A stretch of DNA of 64,000 nt, from NCBI RefSeq assembly GCF_013911085.1, contig NZ_JACERN010000022.1, positions 301,423 to 365,422 on the forward strand, in the 5' to 3' direction. Each line of letters starts with the position of its first letter. Position 1 is the stretch's first letter. Below the pieces are notes generated by a model, which saw only the letters and a list, made by a program, of their open reading frames with translations, made no database searches and had not been told where the DNA came from. This document shows, piece by piece, positions 34,409 to 43,600 of the stretch. The position numbers and the translations under genes are program-made. Source of the stretch: Aquitalea aquatica. GTDB taxonomy: Bacteria > Pseudomonadota > Gammaproteobacteria > Burkholderiales > Chromobacteriaceae.

Positions 34409-36289
34409 ATGTCTTTGAAACAACGCTTGCTGGCTTTTGTCGCCAGCTTGCTGGTAGTGGTGGTAACGGTATTGTCGGTGCTGTCCTATCAGCGCATGCG
34501 CACGGAAATCATCGAAGGGGTGCGCCACGAACTGGACGCGGCCATGTTGGGCAACCGCAATGCTTTGGGTAATTGGCTGGCCCAACGTAAGGATGCGGTG
34601 GAGGCCACGGCCAGTTTGTTGGTGAGCACCGGGGATGTGCTGCCGCAATTACAGCAGGGCAAGACTGCAGGGCGGTTCGACCAGCTGTTTGCCGGCTATG
34701 CCGACAAGCGCATGATTTATCAGCTGGCTGACAAGCACGCACCGGAGGGCTATGACCCGACCGCACGCCCCTGGTATAAGCAGGCCGCCGCCACTGGTGG
34801 CAGTATCGTTACCGAGCCCTATCTGTTTGCCTCGACCAAAAAACTGGGAGTAACGGTGGCCTATCCCTTGCTGCGTAATCAGCAACTACAGGGTGTGGTG
34901 GGCGGGGATATCTCGCTGGAAGGCATCATCAGCTTGGTGCAGGGCATCAAGCTGCGCGGCGATGGTTACGCTTTTCTGACTACCCGCAGCGGCAAGATCG
35001 TCGCTCACCCGGCGGCGGACAGCACGCTCAAACCGGTGGCCGAGGTGATGCCAGGGCTGGATGCGGCCTTGTTGCAGCAGGCAACGGACAGCAGCAAGAC
35101 TGAAGAGGTCGAAATCGGTGGACGTGCGGTTTTCTTGCAGCTAGCTCCGGTGCCCGGCTCAGACTGGGTGCTGGGTAGTGTGGTCGACAAGGCTGCCATT
35201 CTGGCGCCGCTGCAGGGCTTGTTGATCACGCTGGTCGTGGCAGGTCTGTTGTGTAGCGTACTCGCCATCGTGCTGACACAGCTGGCGCTGACCCGTCTGC
35301 TGCGTGGCCTGGTGCGTTTGCGTGATGCCTTGCTGGAGATTTCCAGCGGTCAGGCCGACCTGACCCACCAGCTGCATGTGGAACCGCAGGATGAAATTGG
35401 CCAGACTGCCGAGGCTTTCAACCGCTTTGTTGCCAGTCTGCGCCGCATGTTTATCGATGTGCGCGAACACGCCTTGTCGCTCAACAGCGAGCTGGACAGC
35501 CTGAAGCAGGTGACGCACACCGTGAGTCTGCAGTCTGAGCGGCAGTCCGAGGTGTCCAGCGCCGCAGCCGCCACGATCGAACAGATTACCGTCAGCATCA
35601 ATCACATTGCCGACAACGCCAGCATGGCCGAGCAAGTGGCGAGCCAGACCGGTGCCACCTCGCAGCACTCGGCACAGGCCGTTGGCCAACTGGCGGATGA
35701 TATTGCCCATATCGCCCAGGAAGTGGGCCGGCTGGGTGGCGCGCTAAATGCGCTGGGGGATCGCTCCGGTCAGATGAATACCATCATCGGCGTGATCCGT
35801 GATATCGCCGATCAGACCAATCTGCTGGCACTGAATGCAGCCATCGAAGCGGCACGCGCGGGCGAAGCCGGCCGTGGCTTTGCCGTGGTGGCGGATGAGG
35901 TACGCAAGCTGGCCGAGCGCACGGCCAAGGCCACGGTGGAAATCGGCCAGTTGATCGATGCCACCCATGGCGACATTCGTACTGCGCTGAACGACATGAG
36001 CGAGACGCAGCGCTCGGTTGCCAGCGGTGTCGAGGCTTCACGCAGTGTGGCACAGGACATGTCCGGCATTCAGGGCCAGATTACCCAGGTGGTGGGTTCG
36101 ATTCACGATATTGCCGACTCCACCCGCGAGCAGTCGGTGGCCACCACCGAAATGGCACGGGCTGCCGAGCAGGCCAACCGCGCCACCATGGAAACCGATC
36201 AGGCGGTACAGGGCGCGATGCAGACCGTGGCCGAGCTGCACCGGCTGTCATCCGATCTGCAGGCCATGGTGGCGCAGTTCCGCCTGTGA
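34409..36289 (+). CDS. Methyl-accepting chemotaxis protein with dCACHE sensor
   Basis: A 626-residue inner-membrane chemoreceptor. Membrane segment 1 lies at about 8-28; the periplasmic dCACHE domain spans about 35-270 and contains [12 protein letters not shown], with further downstream GGDISLEGI, residues that fit amino-acid-binding dCACHE domains though not proof of ligand. Membrane segment 2 is at about 275-298, followed by a HAMP domain and the cytoplasmic signalling hairpin with the highly conserved tip [41 protein letters not shown]. It should relay ligand binding to CheA/CheW. It stands alone with its own leader; cheR lies 1.7 kb downstream. Confidence 0.93.
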   Translation: MSLKQRLLAFVASLLVVVVTVLSVLSYQRMRTEIIEGVRHELDAAMLGNRNALGNWLAQRKDAVEATASLLVSTGDVLPQLQQGKTAGRFDQLFAGYADKRMIYQLADKHAPEGYDPTARPWYKQAAATGGSIVTEPYLFASTKKLGVTVAYPLLRNQQLQGVVGGDISLEGIISLVQGIKLRGDGYAFLTTRSGKIVAHPAADSTLKPVAEVMPGLDAALLQQATDSSKTEEVEIGGRAVFLQLAPVPGSDWVLGSVVDKAAILAPLQGLLITLVVAGLLCSVLAIVLTQLALTRLLRGLVRLRDALLEISSGQADLTHQLHVEPQDEIGQTAEAFNRFVASLRRMFIDVREHALSLNSELDSLKQVTHTVSLQSERQSEVSSAAAATIEQITVSINHIADNASMAEQVASQTGATSQHSAQAVGQLADDIAHIAQEVGRLGGALNALGDRSGQMNTIIGVIRDIADQTNLLALNAAIEAARAGEAGRGFAVVADEVRKLAERTAKATVEIGQLIDATHGDIRTALNDMSETQRSVASGVEASRSVAQDMSGIQGQITQVVGSIHDIADSTREQSVATTEMARAAEQANRATMETDQAVQGAMQTVAELHRLSSDLQAMVAQFRL

Positions 36290-36390
36290 GTGACCACGGC
36301 TATGGTATGCACCAGAACGATGTTGCATCGCGCAAGGCTAGTCCTTAGACTGTCGCTTTTGCGACGTTTATTTATACAAGGAAGTACAGC

Positions 36391-37434
36391 ATGATCAAGG
36401 TGGGCATCGTCGGCGGCACGGGTTATACCGGTGTCGAACTGTTGCGTCTTCTGGCCGGTCATCCCGGTGCCGAAGTCGTGGCCGTTACCTCGCGCAAGGA
36501 AGCGGGCATGAAAGTGGCCGAGATGTTCCCCAGCCTGCGCGGCCGCGTGGACGTGGCGTTTTCCACTCCGGACGAAACCCCGCTGGCTCAGTGCGATGTG
36601 GTATTTTTTGCCACCCCGCACGGTGTGGCCATGGCCCAGGCGCGTGAACTGCTGGCGGCCGGCGTAAAGGTAATCGACCTGGCGGCTGATTTCCGTCTGA
36701 AAGACCCTGCGGTATTCCAGCAATGGTATGCCATGGAGCACAGCTGCACCGATCTGCTGGCCGACGCCGTTTACGGCCTGCCCGAAGTCAACCGCGATGC
36801 CATCCGCGCAGCGCGTCTGGTCGGCATGGCCGGTTGCTATCCCACTTCGGTCCAGTTGGGCCTGCTGCCGCTGCTGGAAGGCGGCAAGAAGCTGATCGAC
36901 AGCCAGACGCTGATCGCCGACTGCAAGTCCGGGGTGTCCGGTGCCGGGCGCAAGGCCGAAGTTGGCGCACTGCTGGCCGAAGCCGGTGACAACTTCAAGG
37001 CCTATGCGGTGAAGGGCCATCGTCATTCGCCGGAAATCGAGCAAGGCTTGTCCGCCATTCATGGTGCGCCGGTCAAGCTGACCTTTGTGCCGCACCTGAC
37101 GCCGATGATTCGCGGCATCCACTCCACCATCTATGCCCGTATCAAGCCCGCAGCCATGGACACCGATTTCCAGGCGCTGTTCGAGCAACGCTATGCCGGC
37201 GAACCCTTTGTCGATGTACTGCCGGCTGGCAGCCACCCGGAAACCCGCAGCGTGCGTGGCTCCAACACCGCGCGTCTCGCTGTGCATCGTCCGGGTAATG
37301 GCGATCTGCTGATCATCCTGGTGGTGGAGGATAATCTGGTGAAAGGCGCATCCGGCCAGGCTGTGCAGACCATGAATCTGATGTTTGGCCAGCCGGAAAA
37401 TGCCGGCCTGGACATCGTGCCGTTGCTGCCTTGA
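36391..37434 (+). CDS. argC: N-acetyl-gamma-glutamyl-phosphate reductase
   Basis: The 347-residue NADPH-dependent enzyme of arginine biosynthesis reduces N-acetylglutamyl phosphate to the semialdehyde. It shows the Rossmann start [20 protein letters not shown], the catalytic Cys in [17 protein letters not shown] and the [12 protein letters not shown] segment. Length is that of the common long type. Other arg genes are not in the window, so it is a stand-alone arg locus. AAGGAAGTACAGC precedes ATG 36391. A small GTCGC/GCGAC hairpin about 30 bp upstream may end the chemoreceptor transcript. Confidence 0.96.
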   Translation: MIKVGIVGGTGYTGVELLRLLAGHPGAEVVAVTSRKEAGMKVAEMFPSLRGRVDVAFSTPDETPLAQCDVVFFATPHGVAMAQARELLAAGVKVIDLAADFRLKDPAVFQQWYAMEHSCTDLLADAVYGLPEVNRDAIRAARLVGMAGCYPTSVQLGLLPLLEGGKKLIDSQTLIADCKSGVSGAGRKAEVGALLAEAGDNFKAYAVKGHRHSPEIEQGLSAIHGAPVKLTFVPHLTPMIRGIHSTIYARIKPAAMDTDFQALFEQRYAGEPFVDVLPAGSHPETRSVRGSNTARLAVHRPGNGDLLIILVVEDNLVKGASGQAVQTMNLMFGQPENAGLDIVPLLP

Positions 37435-37455
37435 CGCACTCGGCGATTGAATGTT

Positions 37456-37499
37456 GGCCATTCGCCCCGATATCCGACTAAAATAGTAGGTGAATGGCC
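37456..37499. promoter_or_regulatory. Inverted repeat around the putative erpA -10 element
   Basis: GGCCATTCGCC (37456-37466) and GGTGAATGGCC (37489-37499) are complementary over 11 bp with one G-T pair and flank TAAAAT (37479-37484), the likely -10 of erpA. The layout fits an operator overlapping the promoter or a leader hairpin; it does not match an IscR consensus that I know. Confidence 0.4.
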
Positions 37500-37530
37500 G
37501 CAAGGCCGAAATCGATTTGCGAGGTGAACC

Positions 37531-37881
37531 ATGTCTGCTACTACCGAAATGCCGTGCCCGATCAACTTTACCGACAGCGCTTGCAACAAGGTGCTGGACC
37601 TGATCGCGGAAGAAGGCAATCCTGATCTGAAACTGCGCGTATTCGTGACCGGTGGTGGCTGCTCCGGTTTTCAGTACGGTTTTACATTTGACGAAATCGC
37701 CAATGAGGACGATACCGCTATAGAGAGAGACGGTGTCACTTTCCTGGTCGACCCGATGAGCTACCAGTATCTGGTGGGCGCAGAAATCGATTATCAGGAA
37801 AGCCTGGAAGGCTCCCAGTTTGTCATTCGCAATCCGAACGCCACCACCACTTGTGGTTGCGGTTCGTCCTTCTCGGTGTAA
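37531..37881 (+). CDS. erpA: Iron-sulfur cluster insertion protein ErpA
   Basis: A 116-residue A-type carrier that delivers [4Fe-4S] or [2Fe-2S] clusters to apoproteins. The three cluster-binding cysteines are present in the family spacing: [11 protein letters not shown] and the C-terminal TTCGCGSSF. The ErpA-type [12 protein letters not shown] segment distinguishes it from IscA and SufA. GAGGTG supplies the ribosome-binding site of ATG 37531. It is a single-gene unit closed by a terminator at 37912. Confidence 0.95.
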   Translation: MSATTEMPCPINFTDSACNKVLDLIAEEGNPDLKLRVFVTGGGCSGFQYGFTFDEIANEDDTAIERDGVTFLVDPMSYQYLVGAEIDYQESLEGSQFVIRNPNATTTCGCGSSFSV

Positions 37882-37911
37882 ACCGGGGCGAATGCAAACA
37901 GGAGTAGAATG

Positions 37912-37938
37912 AAAACCCGGACTCTGTTCCGGGTTTTT
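37912..37938 (+). terminator. Terminator after erpA
   Basis: AAAACCCGG / CCGGGTTTTTTT with an 8-base loop and a seven-T tail. Confidence 0.93.
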
Positions 37939-37958
37939 TTGTATCGGGGAAAATCAAG

Positions 37959-38822
37959 ATGAATAAATTGCCGCCGCTGGTATTACCCAAGGTGGAATTC
38001 AATCGCGAGTTCAGTTTCAGCGATGCCGATTTCGAACGCATCCGCAAACTGATCTACAAGGAAGCCGGCATTTCGCTCAATCCGTCCAAGAAAGACATGG
38101 TGTACGGGCGACTGGTACGGCGTATTCGCGAGCTGAAGCTGGCCAGTTTCGCGGCCTATGTGGATTTTCTGGAATCGGTGTCGGGCAAGCGCGAGTTCGA
38201 GCAGTTCGTCAACGCGCTCACCACCAATCTGACCTTCTTCTTCCGCGAAGAACATCATTTCCCCATCCTGGCCGAGCATCTGAAACAGCGTGCGTCCGCC
38301 GGAGCCAGCGAGCTGTCCATCTGGTGCGCAGCCTCGTCTACTGGCGAGGAGCCGTATTCGCTGGCCATCACCGCGCTGGAAGCCTTCCCGCTGGCCAGCA
38401 AGCCCAGCATCAGCATCGTGGCGACCGATCTGGATACCAGCGTGCTGGAAACCGGCCGCAAGGGTATTTATTCCGACGACAAGATCGCCCGCCTGCCGCC
38501 CGGCCATGCGCAGAAGTATTTCGACAAGCTGCCGGATGGCAACTATCAGGCCAAGGCAGTGCTGCGCAATATGATCACTTTTCAGCGGCTGAACCTGATC
38601 GAGAACAACTGGGCGCTACGCAAGCAGTTCGATGCCATTTTCTGCCGCAATGTGATGATCTACTTTGATCGCGACACCCAGTTTGCGGTGCTGAAAAAGT
38701 TTGCCCCGCTGCTGAAGCCGGACGGCCTGCTGTTTGTCGGCCATTCGGAGAATTTCTATTTTGCCTCGGACTATTTTCACCTCAAGGGCAAAACCGTTTA
38801 CCAGCACGCCGCGAAAAAGTAG
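37959..38822 (+). CDS. cheR: Chemotaxis protein methyltransferase CheR
   Basis: The 287-residue cytoplasmic enzyme methylates glutamates of chemoreceptors with S-adenosylmethionine. It has the N-terminal all-helical domain (about 20-90), then the SAM-binding domain with IWCAASSTGEEPYSLAITALE, the IVATDLDTSVLE acidic loop and the late CRNVMIYFDRDTQ motif, followed by LFVGHSENF. No other che or flagellar genes are next to it, so it is an orphan cheR. It could serve the chemoreceptor encoded 1.7 kb upstream, among others. The start at 37959 lies 21 bp after the erpA terminator; the ribosome-binding site is weak (GGGGAAAATCAAG). Confidence 0.93.
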   Translation: MNKLPPLVLPKVEFNREFSFSDADFERIRKLIYKEAGISLNPSKKDMVYGRLVRRIRELKLASFAAYVDFLESVSGKREFEQFVNALTTNLTFFFREEHHFPILAEHLKQRASAGASELSIWCAASSTGEEPYSLAITALEAFPLASKPSISIVATDLDTSVLETGRKGIYSDDKIARLPPGHAQKYFDKLPDGNYQAKAVLRNMITFQRLNLIENNWALRKQFDAIFCRNVMIYFDRDTQFAVLKKFAPLLKPDGLLFVGHSENFYFASDYFHLKGKTVYQHAAKK

Positions 38823-38932
38823 CAGCCATCCCATTGAGCCGGCCTACGCTGCGGCGTAGTATCCGGGGTCTCAATCGAGTTAGCCAAACGGGCAGGCGCG
38901 TCTTGCCCGTTGTCACGTCTGCTGGAGTCGAC

Positions 38933-40189
38933 ATGAAGGTAGCAGTGCTGGGGTCTGGCGTGGTGGGGGTATCCACTGCCTGGTTTCTGGCCCGGGCAGG
39001 GCATGAGGTGGTGGTGCTGGATCGCGCCTGTGGGCCGGCGCGGGAAACCAGCTTTGCCAATGGCGGGCAGATTTCGGTCAGCCAGTCCGAACCCTGGGCC
39101 AATCCGTCGGCACCGTGGCAAATCATCAAATGGCTGTTGCGGGATGATGCGCCGCTGTTGTTCCGCATGCGGCTGGACCCGGCGCAATGGCGCTGGTGCT
39201 GGCAATTCCTGCTGGAATGTCGTGGTAGCCGGGCCGAGCACAATATGCGGCAGATGCTGGCGCTGGGGCGCTATAGCCGTGACACCCTGCAGCTGCTGCG
39301 TGCCGAACTGGGGCTGGACTACCAGCAGCAGACCCGTGGCATTGTGTCCTTGTTTCATAGCCAGCGCGAGCTGGATTCGGCAGCGCATGTGGCCAGCCAG
39401 ATGCAGGCACTGGGCATGGACAAGCACATCATCAGCCGTGAAGAACTGGCGCGCATCGAACCGGCGCTGGCTGGCATCGCCCCGACGCTGGCCGGGGCCA
39501 GCTACTGCCCTTCCGATGAATCGGGCGATGTGCATCTGTATAGCTGTGCCATGGCCGAGCATGCCGCCCGGGCCGGGGTGGAGTTCCGCTTCAATACCCG
39601 TATCAATGCACTGGAAACCGCTGGTGGGCGCATCAGTGGCGTGTCGGTCAACCTGCCAGCGGGCAACTACAGCCAGGTGACCGCCGATGCCTATGTGCTG
39701 GCCGTGGGCAGCTATTCACCGCTGCTGGCGGCACCAATAGGCATCCGCCTGCCGATCTACCCATGGAAAGGCTATTCCGCCACCCTGCCGCTGCGTGACC
39801 CGGCCAGCGCACCGACAACTAGCATTACCGACGAAGCCTACAAGGTGGTGATTTCCCGCCTTGGCTCAAGATTGCGCATTGCCGGTACGGCCGAGTTGGC
39901 TGGCTATTCCAGCAGCCTGAATGCGGTGCGCTGTCAGGCCTTGCTCAAGCGCGGACAAGCACTGATGCCGGATGTCGCCGACTGGGAGGCGGCCGAGTTC
40001 TGGAGCGGCCTGCGGCCGGCCACACCGGGCAATGTGCCGCTGATTGGCCGTAGTCGCTATGCCAATCTTTACCTCAATACCGGCCACGGCACGCTGGGCT
40101 GGACGGAAGGCGCTGGCAGCGGTAGAGCGCTGGCGGAAATCATCAGTGGCCGCACCCCGCCCATTGACTTTGCCTTTCAGGGGATTTGA
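38933..40189 (+). CDS. dadA: D-amino acid dehydrogenase
   Basis: From ATG 38933 a 418-residue FAD-dependent dehydrogenase that oxidises D-amino acids such as D-alanine to keto acids at the inner membrane. The dinucleotide-binding start is MKVAVLGSGVVGVSTAWFLARAGHEVVVLDR, followed by SFANGGQISVSQSEPWANP, typical of DadA, and the C-terminal LYLNTGHGTLGWTEGAGSGRALAEIISG. I chose this start because GGAG lies 6 nt upstream and the glycine-rich loop must be N-terminal; the frame is open 99 bp further upstream. A hairpin AACGGGCA/TGCCCGTT (38887-38911) precedes it. No dadX racemase is adjacent. Confidence 0.93.
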   Translation: MKVAVLGSGVVGVSTAWFLARAGHEVVVLDRACGPARETSFANGGQISVSQSEPWANPSAPWQIIKWLLRDDAPLLFRMRLDPAQWRWCWQFLLECRGSRAEHNMRQMLALGRYSRDTLQLLRAELGLDYQQQTRGIVSLFHSQRELDSAAHVASQMQALGMDKHIISREELARIEPALAGIAPTLAGASYCPSDESGDVHLYSCAMAEHAARAGVEFRFNTRINALETAGGRISGVSVNLPAGNYSQVTADAYVLAVGSYSPLLAAPIGIRLPIYPWKGYSATLPLRDPASAPTTSITDEAYKVVISRLGSRLRIAGTAELAGYSSSLNAVRCQALLKRGQALMPDVADWEAAEFWSGLRPATPGNVPLIGRSRYANLYLNTGHGTLGWTEGAGSGRALAEIISGRTPPIDFAFQGI

Positions 40190-40258
40190 TCCGGCGCAGC
40201 GGGTAGCGCGGCAGCAATGCTAAAATGCCGGCCTGGATCATCAAACTGGAGTCGGACC

Positions 40259-41458
40259 ATGCGTATCGGAACCCCGCTCAGCGCCAGCGCGCTGCGTGTC
40301 ATGCTGCTGGGTAGTGGCGAACTGGGCAAGGAAGTTGTCATCGCGCTGCAGCGCCTGGGCGTGGAAACCATCGCGGTGGACCGCTATGCGGATGCCCCGG
40401 CCATGCAGGTGGCACACAGCAGTCATGTGATCGATATGGCGGATGCCGCCGCGCTGCGTGCCCTGGTGGAGCAGCGACGCCCGCATCTGATCGTGCCGGA
40501 AATCGAAGCCATCGCCACCGAAGAACTGCTGCGCATCGAAGCGGATGGTCTGGCTGAGGTAATCCCCACTGCCCGTGCCACCAATCTCACCATGAACCGC
40601 GAGGGTATCCGCTGCCTGGCCGCTGACGAGCTGGGCCTGCCCACCTCGCCGTTTGCCTTTGCTTCCTCGCTGGACGAATTGCAGCAGGCCATCGACGCCG
40701 GTATCGGCTACCCCTGCCTGGTGAAGCCGGTGATGTCGTCCAGCGGCAAGGGACAATCGCTGCTGCGCGGCCCGGATGATGTGGCCAAGGCATGGGAATA
40801 TGCCGTCAGCGCCGGTCGTGTCGACAAGGGCCGGGTCATTGTCGAGGGCTTTATCGATTTCGATTACGAAATCACCTTGCTGACGGTACGCGCCAGTGAT
40901 GGTACCGGCGGTATTGCTACCCATTTCTGTGAGCCCATCGGCCATCTGCAAAGAAATGGCGACTATGTGGAAAGCTGGCAGCCGCAGCCGATGAACGAGC
41001 TGGCCCTGCTGCGCGCTCGTGAAATGGCCAAGGCGGTGACCGATGCTCTGGGCGGCCGTGGTTTGTTCGGCGTGGAGCTGTTCGTCAAGGGCGATCAGGT
41101 GTGGTTTTCCGAAGTCAGTCCGCGTCCGCATGATACCGGGCTGGTGACGCTGGCCACCCAGCGCTTCTCCGAGTTTGAACTGCATGCCCGTGCCATTCTG
41201 GGCCTGCCGGTGGATGCGGCGCTGCGCAGCGCTGGCGCTTCGGCCGTGATCTACGGCGGCATGGAAGAACAGGGCATTGCTTTTGAGGGCGTGGCCGAAG
41301 CACTGGCGGTGCCGGGTGCTGACCTGCGCCTGTTCGGCAAGCCGGAAAGCTTTGTCCGCCGCCGCATGGGTGTGGCTGTGGCGCAGGCTGATGATGTGGC
41401 CACCGCGCGCGAGCGTGCCTTGTTGGCGGCCTCGCTGGTCAAGCCGGTGAAGGGTTGA
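40259..41458 (+). CDS. purT: Formate-dependent phosphoribosylglycinamide formyltransferase
   Basis: From ATG 40259 a 399-residue ATP-grasp enzyme that formylates GAR with formate and ATP in purine synthesis, an alternative to PurN. It shows [34 protein letters not shown], the ATP-grasp segment [32 protein letters not shown], and the metal-binding [20 protein letters not shown] lies 7 nt upstream of the ATG; the upstream in-frame ATG at 40217 lacks a site. A truncated-haemoglobin gene follows after only 3 bp. Confidence 0.95.
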   Translation: MRIGTPLSASALRVMLLGSGELGKEVVIALQRLGVETIAVDRYADAPAMQVAHSSHVIDMADAAALRALVEQRRPHLIVPEIEAIATEELLRIEADGLAEVIPTARATNLTMNREGIRCLAADELGLPTSPFAFASSLDELQQAIDAGIGYPCLVKPVMSSSGKGQSLLRGPDDVAKAWEYAVSAGRVDKGRVIVEGFIDFDYEITLLTVRASDGTGGIATHFCEPIGHLQRNGDYVESWQPQPMNELALLRAREMAKAVTDALGGRGLFGVELFVKGDQVWFSEVSPRPHDTGLVTLATQRFSEFELHARAILGLPVDAALRSAGASAVIYGGMEEQGIAFEGVAEALAVPGADLRLFGKPESFVRRRMGVAVAQADDVATARERALLAASLVKPVKG

Positions 41459-41461
41459 GCC

Positions 41462-41848
41462 ATGCAGGAAATGACGCCATACGAGCTGATGGGTGGTGAA
41501 GGTGTGGTGCGCTGGCTCACCAACCGCTTCTACGACATCATGGATAGCGACCCTTCGGTCAAGGTGCTGCGCGACATGCATCCGGCTGATCTGGCTGGCT
41601 CACGCGAGAAGCTGTTCATGTTCCTGTCCGGCTGGTTGGGTGGGCCGGGGCTGTACATGGAGAAGTTTGGCCATCCGCGCCTGCGCATGCGCCATATGCC
41701 GTTTGCGGTGGATGGCCCCATGCGCGACCAGTGGATGCAGTGCATGACTCAGGCAGTCAATGAGCTGCTGGTGGAAGACTGGCTCAAGGCCAAGCTGTTG
41801 GAGGCCTTCTACAACACGGCGGACTTCATGCGTAACCAGGAAGAGTAA
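41462..41848 (+). CDS. Group II truncated haemoglobin
   Basis: A 128-residue 2-on-2 globin. Heme-pocket residues of group II are visible: Tyr B10 in RFYDIMDSD, the proximal His in LRMRHMPFAV, and the Trp of helix G in RDQWMQCM, a group II hallmark, with FYNTADFMRN at the end. Group II globins bind oxygen, NO or peroxide and are linked to nitrosative or oxidative stress; the exact role here is not defined. It lies 3 bp after purT, so the two are translationally coupled or at least co-transcribed, an unusual pairing with no obvious metabolic reason. A strong terminator follows at 41877. Confidence 0.9.
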   Translation: MQEMTPYELMGGEGVVRWLTNRFYDIMDSDPSVKVLRDMHPADLAGSREKLFMFLSGWLGGPGLYMEKFGHPRLRMRHMPFAVDGPMRDQWMQCMTQAVNELLVEDWLKAKLLEAFYNTADFMRNQEE

Positions 41849-41876
41849 TTGCCGGTCTGACCCGGTCAGCCTGGAT

Positions 41877-41914
41877 AACCCTCTGCATGGCGAAAGCTGG
41901 CAGAGGGTTTTTGT
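41877..41914 (+). terminator. Terminator after the haemoglobin gene
   Basis: AACCCTCTGC (41877-41886) / GCAGAGGGTT (41900-41909), then five T residues. It also faces the convergent thioesterase gene. Confidence 0.9.
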
Positions 41915-42343
41915 TTATCTGTTATCCGGCAGCGGCGGGATGGAGTAGGTGCCAGTGACATGGGCGACCGGCTCGTCATTGCCCTCCGAGTACAGCAGTA
42001 CTTCGCCCACTGCCAGCCGTTTGCCCAGCTTGAGGATGCGGCCTTCGGCAATCACATCCGCCTGCGGCGGCTTGCGCAAGAAATTGATATTCAGGCTGGT
42101 GGTCACCGCCAGTTCCACTTTGCCTATCATGCCCAGCACCACGGCGTAGAGGGTGGCGTCGGCCAGTGCCATCAAGGCCGGGCCGGCAATGGTGCCGCCG
42201 GGGCGGATCAGGTCGGGGTTGAAATGCATGCGCAGGCTGGCACGGCCATGGCCGATGGCTTCGGTACGCATGCCGAACAGCTTGACCAGCGGCAGCTCGC
42301 TGTCAATCAAAGCCTGGAATTCTGCAACACTGATCTGGCTCAT
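41915..42343 (-). CDS. PaaI-type hotdog-fold thioesterase
   Basis: From ATG 42343 the product has 142 residues and a single hotdog fold. The motif region FNPDLIRPGGTIAGPALMALADATLYAVVL is that of PaaI/DUF4442-type thioesterases, where the Asp/Glu-bearing central helix and the preceding glycine turn form the active site. It probably hydrolyses small acyl-CoA thioesters; the substrate is unknown. I chose ATG 42343 because GAGGG lies 8 nt upstream on the minus strand; the frame extends 30 codons upstream with no recognisable domain. It lies downstream of folB on the same strand and may share its transcript. Confidence 0.82.
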   Translation of the reverse strand: MSQISVAEFQALIDSELPLVKLFGMRTEAIGHGRASLRMHFNPDLIRPGGTIAGPALMALADATLYAVVLGMIGKVELAVTTSLNINFLRKPPQADVIAEGRILKLGKRLAVGEVLLYSEGNDEPVAHVTGTYSIPPLPDNR

Positions 42344-42434
42344 GCGAAGGCCCTCGGAAGTGGTTCTTGCATGGTGCTTGACGATAACGTTAACGTCAAT
42401 CTGTTGTGACACCCCCAGCCTGTGGGGGCACATC

Positions 42435-42794
42435 TCAGCGCGGGCGGTGGCCGCGCTCGATCAATACGCCTACGCGGCGTACGCCGGGCAGAATACCCAG
42501 CTTGGTCACCGATACCTGGACCCACGGCGCGCCAAAGTCTTCGCGGATCACCTTGGCGATATATTCGGCCAGCGCCTCCAGCAGCAGGAAGTGTTGCTCG
42601 GACAGCGCCTTGCGCAAGCGCTCCACCACCACGCCGTAGTGGATGGTGTCGCCGATATTGTCGCTGTGACAGGGCACCTCGCTGGGAATGCCGATTTCCA
42701 GGTCGATTTCGATGGTCTGCGGATTTTTCCGCTCCCACTCATAAACACCGATAATGGTGTCAGCGCGCACTTCGCGCAGGAAAATGATGTCCAT
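42435..42794 (-). CDS. folB: Dihydroneopterin aldolase
   Basis: The 119-residue enzyme converts 7,8-dihydroneopterin to 6-hydroxymethyl-dihydropterin in folate synthesis. It has the family's start MDIIFLREVRADTIIGVYEWE with the conserved Glu, then IHYGVVVERL and FLLLEALAEYIA, and the Lys of SVTKLGIL in the active site. I set the start at ATG 42794; the open frame continues far upstream into plsY's complement, which is a shadow. It is divergent from plsY with a 72-bp gap, a pairing found in many proteobacteria. Confidence 0.93.
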   Translation of the reverse strand: MDIIFLREVRADTIIGVYEWERKNPQTIEIDLEIGIPSEVPCHSDNIGDTIHYGVVVERLRKALSEQHFLLLEALAEYIAKVIREDFGAPWVQVSVTKLGILPGVRRVGVLIERGHRPR

Positions 42795-42866
42795 TTTTAT
42801 GCCGGGAGTTGGGCTTTGTCGCCCGATACCGTAAAATCCGAAGCCTTCTATTCTAATGGATACACC

Positions 42867-43493
42867 ATGACCACGACAGCTTTTGCCTTCGTTGTTGCGG
42901 CCTACCTGCTGGGCTCCCTGTCCTTTGCCGTCATCGTAAGCAAAGCCATGGGCATGGCAGACCCGCGCAGCTATGGCTCCGGCAACCCCGGTGCCACCAA
43001 TGTCCTGCGTTCCGGCAAGAAGACTGCCGCCGTACTTACCCTGCTGGGTGACGGGGCCAAGGGCTGGGTAGCCGTGGCGCTGACGGCCTGGTTCGGTCCG
43101 CGCTATGGCCTGGGCGAGCAAGCCATTGCCATGTCGGCACTGGCCGTGCTGATTGGCCATATGTGGCCGGTATTCTTCGGCTTCAAGGGCGGCAAGGGCG
43201 TGGCCACCGCGGTAGGCGTGTTGTTTGGCTTCAATGCCTGGCTGGCGCTGGCCGCCATCGCGACCTGGCTGTTCATGGCCTTTGTGGTGAAGATTTCTTC
43301 GCTATCCGCCATCGTCGCCTGCGTGATGGTGCCGGTGTATGCCTATTTCATCACCGGGCCGGCTTCACCATATTTCGGAACTTGCATCATCATTGCCATT
43401 CTGGTGATCCACCGTCACAAGTCCAATCTGATCAAGCTGCTGACCGGCCAGGAAGGCAAGATTGGCGAGAAGGCCGAGAAGAAAGGCAATTAG
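42867..43493 (+). CDS. plsY: Acyl-phosphate:glycerol-3-phosphate acyltransferase PlsY
   Basis: A 208-residue inner-membrane enzyme with five membrane segments that acylates glycerol 3-phosphate using acyl phosphate, the first step of phospholipid synthesis. The three PlsY motifs are visible: SYGSGNPGATNVLRSGKK (motif 1), GHMWPVFFGFKGGKGVATAVG (motif 2) and the late LVIHRHKSNLIKLL (motif 3). The ATG at 42867 is chosen; the open frame starts much earlier but that part lies in the complement of folB. The C-terminal tail is lysine-rich. It ends at the palindromic terminator at 43552. Confidence 0.96.
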   Translation: MTTTAFAFVVAAYLLGSLSFAVIVSKAMGMADPRSYGSGNPGATNVLRSGKKTAAVLTLLGDGAKGWVAVALTAWFGPRYGLGEQAIAMSALAVLIGHMWPVFFGFKGGKGVATAVGVLFGFNAWLALAAIATWLFMAFVVKISSLSAIVACVMVPVYAYFITGPASPYFGTCIIIAILVIHRHKSNLIKLLTGQEGKIGEKAEKKGN

Positions 43494-43551
43494 TGCTGCC
43501 AACAAGCCGCCATGGTGCGCGTCACGGTGGGGAGAGGCCAGCCGGAGAACA

Positions 43552-43579
43552 AAAAAGCCACCGCATGCGGTGGCTTTTT
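43552..43579. terminator. Bidirectional terminator between plsY and the deacetylase gene
   Basis: A 28-bp perfect palindrome with a GCCACCGCATGCGGTGGC core, flanked by A5 on the left and T5 on the right, serving both convergent genes. Confidence 0.92.
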
Positions 43580-43600
43580 ATTTTTACTGACGGATGGCGG

